From NCBI GenBank assembly GCA_947166205.1, contig CAMVDI010000044.1, positions 1 through 11,529 on the forward strand: a stretch of DNA of 11,529 bases. The letters run 5' to 3'. The position numbers and the translations under genes are program-made. A model generated the notes under the pieces. The model was not told where the DNA came from and did not search any database. It saw only the letters and a list, made by a program, of their open reading frames with translations. Shown here one piece after another: positions 1 to 7,209 of this stretch (position 1 is its first letter; each line of letters opens with the position of its first letter). The DNA comes from an uncultured Clostridia bacterium. Lineage in GTDB: Bacteria > Bacillota_A > Clostridia > Christensenellales > Aristaeellaceae.

Positions 1-2890
1 GGGAAAGCCCCGCCGCCAGCGCTTCATGATAGTCGTCGGAGGAATGCAGCAGAATATCGCATTCCGTATCCAGGGATCCCAGATAGGTCTCCTCCCCCGG
101 GGCGCTGCTGCTCTCCAGCAGGGTCCGGGCGTTCTCCCGGGCCACGGGGGTGTCCCGGAACACGTAAAGCACTTCCTCACGGGTTCTGCATTCCGCCGCC
201 TCAAAGCCCCGGGCGCCGCAGAGGGCGCCGCAGAGCGGGTCCTCCCCCAGTCCGCTCTCGTAGAAGAAGGTCAGCCGCTGCAGCTCCTTCTGCCAGATGA
301 GCAGCCGGGAAAGACCGCAGGCGATCCGCAGGCGGCTGCGCAGGCGCTCCGGGTTCCGGGCCTGCCGGGGCGTCCGGGTGATGTCCTGATACCAGGCGCT
401 GAGAAACTCGCTGAGTCCCCGGCTCCGGGGCGTCTTCAGGAAAGAGCGGAGCCGGGTCAGCTGTTCCGTCAGGATCTGCCGGTCCGCTTCGCCGAAGTAG
501 GCGCAGGGATCCCGGAAGGTCAGTTTCTCCCGGTCCGTCCAGAAGGCAAAGGAAGGCACCAGATCCAGGCCCTCCGGCCGGAGCCGGGCGGCCTCGATTC
601 CCCTTCCGGGCAGGATCACGGCCAGGGGCTGGCGCTCCGTCCGGTCTTCCCCGTCCCGGCGCAGGCCGCAGAGCCAGGCTTCCTTCACCCCCCGGGAGGA
701 CAGATAGATCCGGATCAGGGATCCGTCCTCCGGCCGCAGGGGAACCATTTCCAGGGCGGCCTCCCCGGGGCCGAGCCTCCGGTACTGCCGCAGGATCATC
801 ACCGCCAGGAGCCCCCGGTCCCGGGCGGTCTGATCCACCCGCTCCGTCACCAGCATCCGCTCCGGCGCGGAGGCCAGGGAGAAAAAGCTCCCGGGTTCCC
901 GCAGATCCGGCAGCAGGGGCAGCTGGGGCAGCGCGCCGGCCCCGTGGATCCGAAGTCCGGAAACCTCCACGCCGCACACGGCAAACACGGCCGCCATCAG
1001 GCTGCGCAGGGGGGCCTCGCCCTCCGTCTGGCGGCAGGCGGACAGCAGGTTTTTCAGAAGGGTTTTCGCGTCGTTGAGCGTGTATCCCCGCAGCAGGCCG
1101 CCGATCCCGTCCCGGACCGCCTTTCCCGCCTCCACGGCCGCGCCGCCCTCCGCCGTCAGCATGCGGAAGGCCTGCTCCGCCAGGTCCGGATCCAGGATTT
1201 CCCCGCTGAAGGGGGCGGAGGGCCGCATGGAGCCCGCCCGGCTCCGGAGGGACCACTTCCGGTTTTCCTCCAGATCCTGCCTGCACCGGAGCACCGCCGC
1301 CCGCAGCAGGCGGGTTCTCCGCTCCTGCATGCCCAGCGCGTACCGCTCCTCCGGCGTGTCCGAGGGCAGGGTCCTGAGCTTCTCCGCGGCGTTCTTCTCC
1401 GCTGTTTCACACTTGTTCAGGCAGTCCTCCAGCGCGGCCTGGGCCAGGAAGCCGCCGCCCCGGGCAAAGACCTCCCCCCGCTGGGCAGTCAGGTTCCGGA
1501 GCTCGTCCGCCATCCGGTCCAGCTGGTGAATCGCTTCCTCTTCCTCCGTGTCCTTCAGGGATTCCCGGTGCACCGGCTGCACCTTGTCCACCCCGGCGTC
1601 CTCCGCCTCCTTCCGGCGCACGTCCGTCTCGGCGGCCAGGGTCACCGTCCGCCCGCAGGCCCGCACCGCTTCCTCCCACAGCCTGTCGGAGGCCTCCGCC
1701 TCCCGCAGCAGCGGCGGCAGGGTCCGGATCAGGGACAGGATCTCCAGCGCCAGCGCCCGCAGGGTCCGCTCCGCGGTTCTGACCTCCTCCGGCGTCCGGC
1801 CTTCCTGGGTTTCCCGGAACAGCCTGCGGAAGAGCCCTCCCCGGGTGGCCGGCGCCAGGGACCGGATCAGCGCGGGATGCTCAAACCAGGAGCGCAGGGC
1901 GGGCAGCAGATCGCTCAGGCACCAGAAGCAGCCCCGGAGGAACGCCGCGGCGGGCTTCGCTTCCCGGTTCAGGGTTTCCAGCGTCAGAATGCCCTGGATT
2001 TCCCGGGTGTGCAGCCCCGCGGCGGGGGCTTTCTCCCCGGTCCAGACCTCCCCCAGGATCCGTGCGGCCGCCCAGTCCATCAGCCGCTGGCTGTCCTCCC
2101 CGCTTTTCAGGGAGGCGGGCAGCCCCAGCAGCCAGCAGGCGTCCGCGCCTTCCGATTCCCGGTCCCCGTCCGCCCGGATCAGGTTCCTCTCCCGCATGGA
2201 GGCCAGGGCGTCCCGGGCCTCCCGGACGCATTCCTCCGCGCCGGCGCCCTCCGCCCGGACCTGGGCGATCAGCCCCAGGAACAGCCTCTCTGTGCCAAAC
2301 CGCGCCCGCAGAAAGCGCAGCAGCGCCTCCATCCGCTGGGCGCAGGTCTCCAGCGCCGCCCCCAGGCCCGCGGCATAGCCCTCGCACAGGTCGCACATCA
2401 CCACGATCCGGACCTCTTCGCCCCCGTCCAGATCCCCCCGGATCTCCCCCAGGAACGCCTGGAAGGGCGCCAGGTCCTCCTCCGCCCCCTCCGTCCCGCC
2501 GCATCTTTCCAGCAGCGCGGAGGCGCTCCACTCCGCGGCCTCCCGGTCCGTCCGGAAGGCAAAGGGCACGCCCTCTCCCCGCAGGGCCTGCATCAGGAGG
2601 CGGCTGTTCTCCCCTTCCGTCATCTCCTCCCGCTCCGGCAGCCGGGGAATCCACAGGGAGCTCCGCCATTCCGTCCGGAAAAAGGCAAAGGTCTCCTTCC
2701 CGGCGAAGGCCCGGCGGCAGAAGTCCAGGTCGGGGATCATCCGGTCCGTCAGATCCTCCGGCCGGGAGGCGGCAACCCGCAGCATGGAAACCGCTTCCGG
2801 CTGCCGCGCGGCGCCGCCGCAGAAGGCGGTCAGGATGGCCGGCAGGCCCCGGTTCGCGCCGGTTCCCAGGGGAAGAAAATAGGACTTCAA
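1..2890 (-). CDS. Large cytoplasmic protein of unknown function, C-terminus beyond window
   Basis: I do not recognise this gene with confidence. It is an uninterrupted minus-strand frame of about 963 codons that leaves the window at base 1, so its C-terminus is missing. The start is a TTG at 2890, chosen because an AAGGAAG ribosome binding site (2897-2903) sits 6 nt upstream and an in-frame TAG lies 45 nt upstream. The protein has no signal peptide and no convincing membrane segment. It is rich in Arg, Glu, Leu and Ala, with long helical, possibly coiled-coil stretches around residues 360-520. It opens with a strand-like segment ending in GTGANRG (residues 9-15). A second hydrophobic strand near 161-166 is followed by CDLCEGYAAGLG, then a strand near 203-210 and LLGLPAS near 254-260. 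This order faintly recalls tubulin/FtsZ-like proteins, but the Gly-rich GTP loop is not intact, so that is only a suspicion. It is divergent from the ParB-like/BMP fusion gene, with 219 bp between the starts. Coding status is well supported; function is unknown. Confidence 0.82.
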   Translation of the reverse strand, partial: MKSYFLPLGTGANRGLPAILTAFCGGAARQPEAVSMLRVAASRPEDLTDRMIPDLDFCRRAFAGKETFAFFRTEWRSSLWIPRLPEREEMTEGENSRLLMQALRGEGVPFAFRTDREAAEWSASALLERCGGTEGAEEDLAPFQAFLGEIRGDLDGGEEVRIVVMCDLCEGYAAGLGAALETCAQRMEALLRFLRARFGTERLFLGLIAQVRAEGAGAEECVREARDALASMRERNLIRADGDRESEGADACWLLGLPASLKSGEDSQRLMDWAAARILGEVWTGEKAPAAGLHTREIQGILTLETLNREAKPAAAFLRGCFWCLSDLLPALRSWFEHPALIRSLAPATRGGLFRRLFRETQEGRTPEEVRTAERTLRALALEILSLIRTLPPLLREAEASDRLWEEAVRACGRTVTLAAETDVRRKEAEDAGVDKVQPVHRESLKDTEEEEAIHQLDRMADELRNLTAQRGEVFARGGGFLAQAALEDCLNKCETAEKNAAEKLRTLPSDTPEERYALGMQERRTRLLRAAVLRCRQDLEENRKWSLRSRAGSMRPSAPFSGEILDPDLAEQAFRMLTAEGGAAVEAGKAVRDGIGGLLRGYTLNDAKTLLKNLLSACRQTEGEAPLRSLMAAVFAVCGVEVSGLRIHGAGALPQLPLLPDLREPGSFFSLASAPERMLVTERVDQTARDRGLLAVMILRQYRRLGPGEAALEMVPLRPEDGSLIRIYLSSRGVKEAWLCGLRRDGEDRTERQPLAVILPGRGIEAARLRPEGLDLVPSFAFWTDREKLTFRDPCAYFGEADRQILTEQLTRLRSFLKTPRSRGLSEFLSAWYQDITRTPRQARNPERLRSRLRIACGLSRLLIWQKELQRLTFFYESGLGEDPLCGALCGARGFEAAECRTREEVLYVFRDTPVARENARTLLESSSAPGEETYLGSLDTECDILLHSSDDYHEALAAGLS

Positions 2891-2968
2891 GTCGCGCTTC
2901 CTTCTTTCGTCAAAGGTATTCAGATTCTATATTTCGCCGCACGAAGGGAAAACCCTGCTCTCCGGCCT

Positions 2969-2997
2969 TTGCATTTCCCGGCTGCCCATGCTATGAT
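2969..2997 (+). promoter_or_regulatory. Sigma-A type promoter for the ParB-like/BMP gene
   Basis: TTGCAT (2969-2974) and TATGAT (2992-2997) are separated by exactly 17 bp. The TGC just before the -10 gives an extended -10 element. Transcription would start near 3004, leaving a leader of about 106 nt before the ATG at 3110. This is the best promoter match in the divergent spacer. On the opposite strand only a weak TATAGA-like -10 near 2925-2935 is visible for the unknown minus-strand gene. Confidence 0.7.
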
Positions 2998-3019
2998 AGG
3001 AGCGCCGCGGTGCGGCTTT

Positions 3020-3049
3020 CCCGCCGCCGTGAATCCGGCGGGCGGCGGG
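3020..3049 (+). other. GC-rich hairpin in the 5' leader of the ParB-like/BMP gene
   Basis: CCCGCCGCC (3020-3028) pairs perfectly with GGCGGCGGG (3041-3049) around a 12-nt loop. It lies in the predicted leader, about 60 nt before the start codon, and is not followed by a T-run, so it does not look like an intrinsic terminator. It could stabilise the mRNA or take part in leader-based control. I recognise no riboswitch class here. Confidence 0.45.
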
Positions 3050-3109
3050 AAGGATTCCGCTTTTCCCCCGGCAAATCTGAAGAAAGAGGAAGCATCAGAC
3101 AGCATTCAA

Positions 3110-5038
3110 ATGGATACAAGGTATTATATCAGGGCCCGCCAGAAGGGCCTGAAGGCCTACGGACAGGCCATCTCCCGGAACCAGGATCCCTATCTTCCCG
3201 TGCTGGAGGAGAAGGTGCCGAACCTGAACAGCCTGGACCGGGTTCCCCTGGGCATCCAGACCGTCCAGCTGGACCGGGTCGTGGGCTCCGTTTCCCGGGG
3301 CCGCTCCTTCGCCTTCGCGAACAATTTCATGCCCATTCTGGACACCAATTCCGAGTTTTCCTCCAAGTGGGCCACGCTCTATGAGAGCGTCGAGGCCGAA
3401 GGCCTGCGTGATCCGGCGAAGATGCTGGAATATATGGGATACTATTACCTGATCGAAGGAAACAAGCGGATCAGCGTCATGAAGTTTATGGACGCGGAAT
3501 ACGTGGAGGCGGACGTGACCCGCGTGATCCCGCTGCGCACCTCCGATCCCGCCGTAACGGCGTATTTCGAGTACTGCGCCTTCTCCAAAGCCACGGGGCT
3601 GTACGACCTGGTCTTTTCCCGCCCCGGCTCCTATGAGCGGCTGGCGAACCTGCCGGGGGTGAAGTCCGGCGAAGAGTGGTCCCCGGATGACATTCTCTCC
3701 CTGCGGAAGATCTACCGGTATTTCTGTTCCGCCTACCGGGGCCTCATGCAGGATCAGCCCGCCCTTCCGGCGGGGGACGCCTTCCTGCGCTGGCTGCTGG
3801 CCTTCGGGTATGAGGATGTCCGGGACAACAGCCTGGAGGATGTGCAGAAGAGCCTCCGCCTGATGCAGGACGAGTTCCGCCTGCGGAACGACGCGCTGAA
3901 TCTGGTCATGGAGCAAACGGACAGCGCCTCCGCGCCCACGCTGCTGCGGTCGCTCTTCCACCCCTCCCGGATCAAGGCGGCCTTCCTGTACACGAATCCC
4001 ATCGAGACCTCCGCCTGGAACTACTGGCACGATCTCGGCCGTCTCGAAGCCCAGGAGAAGCTGGGCGGCAGGGTGGAGACCGTGAACCGCGTGGTTCCTT
4101 CCCGGACGGAGGCGGAATCCGTGATCGAGTCCCTGATCCGGGAAGGCTTCAACGTCATTTTCGCCACCTCCCCCGTCATGCTGAACAGCTGCGTGGAGCC
4201 GGCGCTGAAGCACCCGGAGACCCGCCTGCTGGTCTCCAGCCAGCTGGCCGGATACCGGCATGTGCATACCTACTATCTCCGGTTCTATGAGGCGAAATTC
4301 CTGCTGGGCATGCTGGCGGGCATCCTGTCCAAGAACGGGAAGATCGGCTATATCGCCGATTATCCCATCTACGGCTCCCCCTCCATGATCAACGCCTTCG
4401 CCATCGGCGCCCGCATGGTCAATCCGGAGGCGAGGGTCTACCTGAACTGGACGTCCCTGGCGGATTTCGACAAGGCCGAGCCCTTCCATGACCCGGAGAT
4501 TCAGGTGGTCTGCAACCGGGATCTGACCGCGCCGGACCGGGCCTCCCGGGATTCCGGGCTCTATGTCCGCGAAAACGGCGAGATCCGCTCCATGGCAACG
4601 CTGATTCCCCGCTGGGGCGTGTTCTACCGCCACGTGATGGAGCAGATGCTGAAGGGCGCCTTCGATTCCGTTTCCGACGCCTCCTCCCAGTCCTACTGGT
4701 GGGGGATCGCCTCGGACACGCTGGATCTGGCCTTTTCCGCCCGGTGCCATCCGGCCACGGTCCGGCTGATCCGCACGCTTCAGGCCCAGTTCCGGGATTC
4801 CGATTTCACCCCCTTCGAGGGCGAGCTCCGGGATCAGGCGGGAAACGTTCGCTGCCTGCCGGATCAGCGTCTGACCCCGGCGGAGGTGCTGTGCATGGAT
4901 TACCTGGCCGAGTGCGTGGTCGGGTCCCTGCCCTCCGCGGAGGAGCTGGTTCCCTCCGCCCGGGGGCTGCTGCTGACCCAGGGGATCGGCAGCCTGGCCG
5001 TGGCGGATGTGGGTTCCATTTCCTGGACCCGGGGATAA
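3110..5038 (+). CDS. ParB/Srx-like domain fused to BMP-family nucleoside-binding module, cytoplasmic
   Basis: A 642-residue protein with two recognisable parts. Residues ~48-140 resemble the ParB/sulfiredoxin N-terminal fold: a strand with LGIQTVQLDRVVGS, then YLIEGNKRISVMKF (114-126), which matches the ParB-type D/EGNHR signature followed by a helix. A helical linker follows (~141-285). Residues ~287-610 match the BMP family (PF02608, basic membrane protein/PnrA-like nucleoside-binding proteins): a first strand KAAFLYTNPIE (289-299), FYEAKFLLGMLAGILS (392-407), GKIGYIADYPIYG (410-422), and a typical BMP ending with FEGELRDQAGNVR (569-581) and MDYLAECVVGSLP (596-608). BMP proteins are normally exported lipoproteins, but this one starts with a charged N-terminus and has no signal peptide or lipobox, so it should be cytoplasmic. 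I infer a ligand-sensing, possibly DNA- or nucleotide-acting regulator rather than a transport receptor. An AGAGGAAG motif lies a long 17 nt before the ATG, so the start could be slightly upstream (ATT at 3104). It is followed 55 nt later by a metallophosphoesterase gene. Confidence 0.88.
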   Translation: MDTRYYIRARQKGLKAYGQAISRNQDPYLPVLEEKVPNLNSLDRVPLGIQTVQLDRVVGSVSRGRSFAFANNFMPILDTNSEFSSKWATLYESVEAEGLRDPAKMLEYMGYYYLIEGNKRISVMKFMDAEYVEADVTRVIPLRTSDPAVTAYFEYCAFSKATGLYDLVFSRPGSYERLANLPGVKSGEEWSPDDILSLRKIYRYFCSAYRGLMQDQPALPAGDAFLRWLLAFGYEDVRDNSLEDVQKSLRLMQDEFRLRNDALNLVMEQTDSASAPTLLRSLFHPSRIKAAFLYTNPIETSAWNYWHDLGRLEAQEKLGGRVETVNRVVPSRTEAESVIESLIREGFNVIFATSPVMLNSCVEPALKHPETRLLVSSQLAGYRHVHTYYLRFYEAKFLLGMLAGILSKNGKIGYIADYPIYGSPSMINAFAIGARMVNPEARVYLNWTSLADFDKAEPFHDPEIQVVCNRDLTAPDRASRDSGLYVRENGEIRSMATLIPRWGVFYRHVMEQMLKGAFDSVSDASSQSYWWGIASDTLDLAFSARCHPATVRLIRTLQAQFRDSDFTPFEGELRDQAGNVRCLPDQRLTPAEVLCMDYLAECVVGSLPSAEELVPSARGLLLTQGIGSLAVADVGSISWTRG

Positions 5039-5053
5039 GCTTCATCCCGGTTC

Positions 5054-5070
5054 CCGCGCCGCCGGCGCGG
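5054..5070 (+). other. Intercistronic hairpin
   Basis: CCGCGCC (5054-5060) and GGCGCGG (5064-5070) form a 7-bp all-GC stem with a 3-nt GCC loop in the 55-nt gap between the ParB-like/BMP gene and the phosphoesterase gene. No T-run follows, so it is more likely an mRNA-stabilising or expression-tuning hairpin than a terminator. The two genes are still likely cotranscribed. Confidence 0.5.
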
Positions 5071-5093
5071 CATCATGAGAGGAGGAGACCGCC

Positions 5094-5783
5094 TTGCAGA
5101 TTCTGGTTCTTGCGGATGAACCCGTGGAGCGGCTGTGGAGCGAATACGGCAGGGAAACCCTGCGGAAGACGGACCTGGTCCTTTCCTGCGGCGACCTGCC
5201 CTCCTCCTATCTGAGCTATATGACCTGCTTCTGCTCCGGGCCGGTGGTGTATGTCCACGGAAATCACGACCGGAGCTACGAAAAAAAGCCCCCTGAGGGC
5301 TGTATCAACGCGGAGGGGCACGTGGTGCTGGTCCGGGGTCTCCGGATTCTGGGGCTGGGCGGTTCCATGCGGTACCGGCCGGACCATCCCTGCATGTTCA
5401 CGGAGGAGGAGATGGCCCGCCGGATCGCCCGGCTGCGCCGGGAGCTGAAGGGAACCGGCGGGTTTGACATCCTGCTGACCCATTCCCCCGTCGCCGGGCT
5501 GGGGGATCAGCAGGATCTTCCCCACCGGGGGTTTGAGTGCTTCAAGCCCCTGCTCAGCACCTACCGTCCCCGGGTCATGTTCCACGGCCATGTCCATCAG
5601 TCCTATTCCGCCGCCTCCTTCCGGAGGGAGCGGGAGTGGGACGGGCTTCCCGTGATCAACGCCTGCGGCAGCTATCTTTACGAATGGCCGGACGACTGGG
5701 TGCCTCCCTCCGTCTGCCGGGGGATGGCCCTGCGCCGGATGAAAAAGCGCAGCCAGCCCGGAGAGGACTTTGAGCATTTCTGA
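5094..5783 (+). CDS. Calcineurin-like metallophosphoesterase
   Basis: A 229-residue protein of the calcineurin-like metallophosphoesterase superfamily (PF00149), predicted cytoplasmic, hydrolysing an unknown phospho-mono- or diester with a two-metal centre. The motifs are in order: LADEP with D8, SCGD with D34, VHGNHD (54-59), LLTHSP with H130, and FHGHVH (163-168). The first motif is D-E rather than the usual D-x-H. As far as I recall that is normal in this short Clostridia family, which also shares GLGGSMRY (87-94), so I do not read it as inactivation. The start is a TTG, supported by a strong GGAGGAG (5081-5087) at 6-nt spacing; the ATG at 5075 is out of frame. It lies 55 nt after the ParB-like/BMP fusion on the same strand and is followed by a terminator, so the two probably form an operon. 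The substrate cannot be told from the sequence. Confidence 0.93.
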   Translation: MQILVLADEPVERLWSEYGRETLRKTDLVLSCGDLPSSYLSYMTCFCSGPVVYVHGNHDRSYEKKPPEGCINAEGHVVLVRGLRILGLGGSMRYRPDHPCMFTEEEMARRIARLRRELKGTGGFDILLTHSPVAGLGDQQDLPHRGFECFKPLLSTYRPRVMFHGHVHQSYSAASFRREREWDGLPVINACGSYLYEWPDDWVPPSVCRGMALRRMKKRSQPGEDFEHF

Positions 5784-5796
5784 TTCCCGGGCCCTG

Positions 5797-5826
5797 AAAA
5801 AGCCGCTCCGGTTCGGAGCGGCTTTT
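5797..5826. terminator. Bidirectional intrinsic terminator
   Basis: A 13-bp perfect stem, AAAAGCCGCTCCG (5798-5810) with CGGAGCGGCTTTT (5814-5826), closes on a 3-nt loop. The arms give a T-run in either direction. It lies between the convergent ends of the phosphoesterase gene (stop at 5783) and the AI-2E family gene (stop at 5842), so it can end both transcripts. Confidence 0.9.
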
Positions 5827-5841
5827 CATATGGCTTTCCTT

Positions 5842-7071
5842 TCAGGCCTGATCCCCGGGCCGGCGGCCTGAGGCGGGCCGTTTCAGCGATTTCCGCTCCC
5901 TCCCCTTCGGGCCCGGGAGTTTCGGTGCCTCCGGAGGCTCCCCGGTTTCCGCGGTCTCCGGCGCCGGCGGGATTCCCGCCTTCTCCTTTTCCTCCAGCTT
6001 CTCCTTGACCATTCTGTACCCGAAGGCCGTCAGCGGAACGCCCAGCAGGATGCCCGTGATCCCGCCCAGCCCGGAGCCGATCAGCACCGCCGCCAGCGTC
6101 CATCCGGAGGGAACGCCCATGCTCTGGCCCATCAGCCGGGGGAAGACCAGGGTGCCGATGACGTTCTGCAGGATCACGATAAAGATCAGGAACAGCAGGG
6201 CCATGCCGGGAGAGTCCGTCAGGATCATCAGCGTCCCCAGAATGGCTCCCAGATATCCGCCCACCACGGGAATCAGCGCGCAGAAACCGTTCAGCGTGCC
6301 GATCATGCCCGCATAGGGGAACCGGAATACGTTCATCAGCACGGTGGCCGAAATCCCGGTCACCAGCGCCTGCGTCGCCTGGCAGACGATAAAGCTGTGG
6401 AAGCAGTCGTTCAGCAGCCGCCCTGTGTGCAGGATCCCCTCCTGCTTTCCCTCCGGGGCGAAGGCCCGGACCATCCGCTTCGCCACTTTTCCCATGGTTT
6501 CCTTTCCGCTGAGGAAATAGCAGGCGAAAAGGATGCCGAAGAGAATGTTGCTGGCGGCGCTCAGCGCGGAGGTGGCGGTCACGGTCATGCCCCGGAACAG
6601 CTCGTCGCTGTTGACCAGGCTGACCAGGTGGTTGATCCATTTGCTCCAGTCGATCTTCTGCAGGGTTTCCATGGTTTCATCCGGAATCAGCTGCACCACG
6701 AAGGGCTGACCCAGCAGGTACTGGATCCCGGAGGGAACCTTGTCCAGCAGGGTGATCGCCGCCGCGGTCAGCTGGGGGCCCATGTATCCGATGATGAAGG
6801 AGATGCAGCCCAGCAGCACGATGACCGCCAGCGTCGCGGTCAGGATCCGGTGGATCTTCTCGCTTTTCAGAATCTTCCGGCGGTACAGGATATCGCACTT
6901 GCGGAAGAACTGAATCATGATGTTCAGCGGATAGGCGATGACCAGCCCGATAAAGATCGGGGTGCAGGCGGAAAGCAGCCTCTGGCCCGTATACATGAAC
7001 CAGAAGATCAGCAGAAAGAGCATAAACCCGGCCACAACCAGCCTGGAGATCAGTTTGCGGTCCAATCTCAC
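5842..7071 (-). CDS. AI-2E/PerM family transporter-like membrane protein
   Basis: A 409-residue polytopic membrane protein of the AI-2E transporter family (PF01594; TqsA/YdiK/PerM-like). Hydrophobic segments lie at roughly 11-28, 33-52, 76-96, 170-187, 226-247, 254-283, 288-309 and 324-350, with the large soluble region after the third segment (~97-165) that is usual in the family. The family signature near 263-277 (CALIPVVGGYLGAIL) and the LQNVIGTLVFPRLMG segment (301-315) are clear. Members export small molecules or ions; autoinducer-2 export is shown for few of them, so the substrate is unknown here. The last ~55 residues form a charged, proline-rich cytoplasmic tail, longer than I would expect. 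The start is a GTG at 7071 behind a GGGGAGG-type ribosome binding site about 9-10 nt upstream. It lies 138 nt downstream of nfnB on the same strand, so it may be cotranscribed, but no functional tie is evident. Confidence 0.93.
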   Translation of the reverse strand: MRLDRKLISRLVVAGFMLFLLIFWFMYTGQRLLSACTPIFIGLVIAYPLNIMIQFFRKCDILYRRKILKSEKIHRILTATLAVIVLLGCISFIIGYMGPQLTAAAITLLDKVPSGIQYLLGQPFVVQLIPDETMETLQKIDWSKWINHLVSLVNSDELFRGMTVTATSALSAASNILFGILFACYFLSGKETMGKVAKRMVRAFAPEGKQEGILHTGRLLNDCFHSFIVCQATQALVTGISATVLMNVFRFPYAGMIGTLNGFCALIPVVGGYLGAILGTLMILTDSPGMALLFLIFIVILQNVIGTLVFPRLMGQSMGVPSGWTLAAVLIGSGLGGITGILLGVPLTAFGYRMVKEKLEEKEKAGIPPAPETAETGEPPEAPKLPGPKGRERKSLKRPASGRRPGDQA

Positions 7072-7105
7072 TTTTCCCTGTCCTCCCCTCTCCGATCTTC
7101 TTTCA

Positions 7106-7130
7106 GCGGCCCGGTTTCCGTCGGGGCCGC
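7106..7130 (-). other. GC-rich inverted repeat between nfnB and the AI-2E family gene
   Basis: GCGGCCC (7106-7112) pairs with GGGCCGC (7124-7130), and the stem may be lengthened by inner G/C pairs. It lies in the 138-nt gap after nfnB, close to the ribosome binding site of the AI-2E family gene. No T-run follows on the minus strand, so a terminator call is not justified. The rest of this gap is GC-rich and shows no convincing promoter. Confidence 0.35.
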
Positions 7131-7209
7131 GGCCTGATTTCCACCGCCTCCGGACCTCCCGGCCTGATCTTCACAGCGCGCGGGGCCCGGCCGTCCCATC
7201 CCGCGGCCT

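Noticed and set aside
3020..3049. Intrinsic terminator before the ParB-like/BMP gene
   Set aside because: The stem is strong, but no T-run follows it on either strand.
26..3109. Plus-strand open frame running continuously into the ParB-like/BMP gene, which would make a 1670-residue protein
   Set aside because: It lies codon-for-codon opposite the minus-strand gene, has low-complexity Pro/Gln/Gly/Arg composition, runs through the promoter at 2969-2997, and only becomes protein-like from 3110.
5100..5130. Inactivated phosphoesterase because the first motif lacks the D-x-H histidine
   Set aside because: All other metal-binding motifs are intact, and the D-E variant is, as far as I recall, standard in this short Clostridia family.
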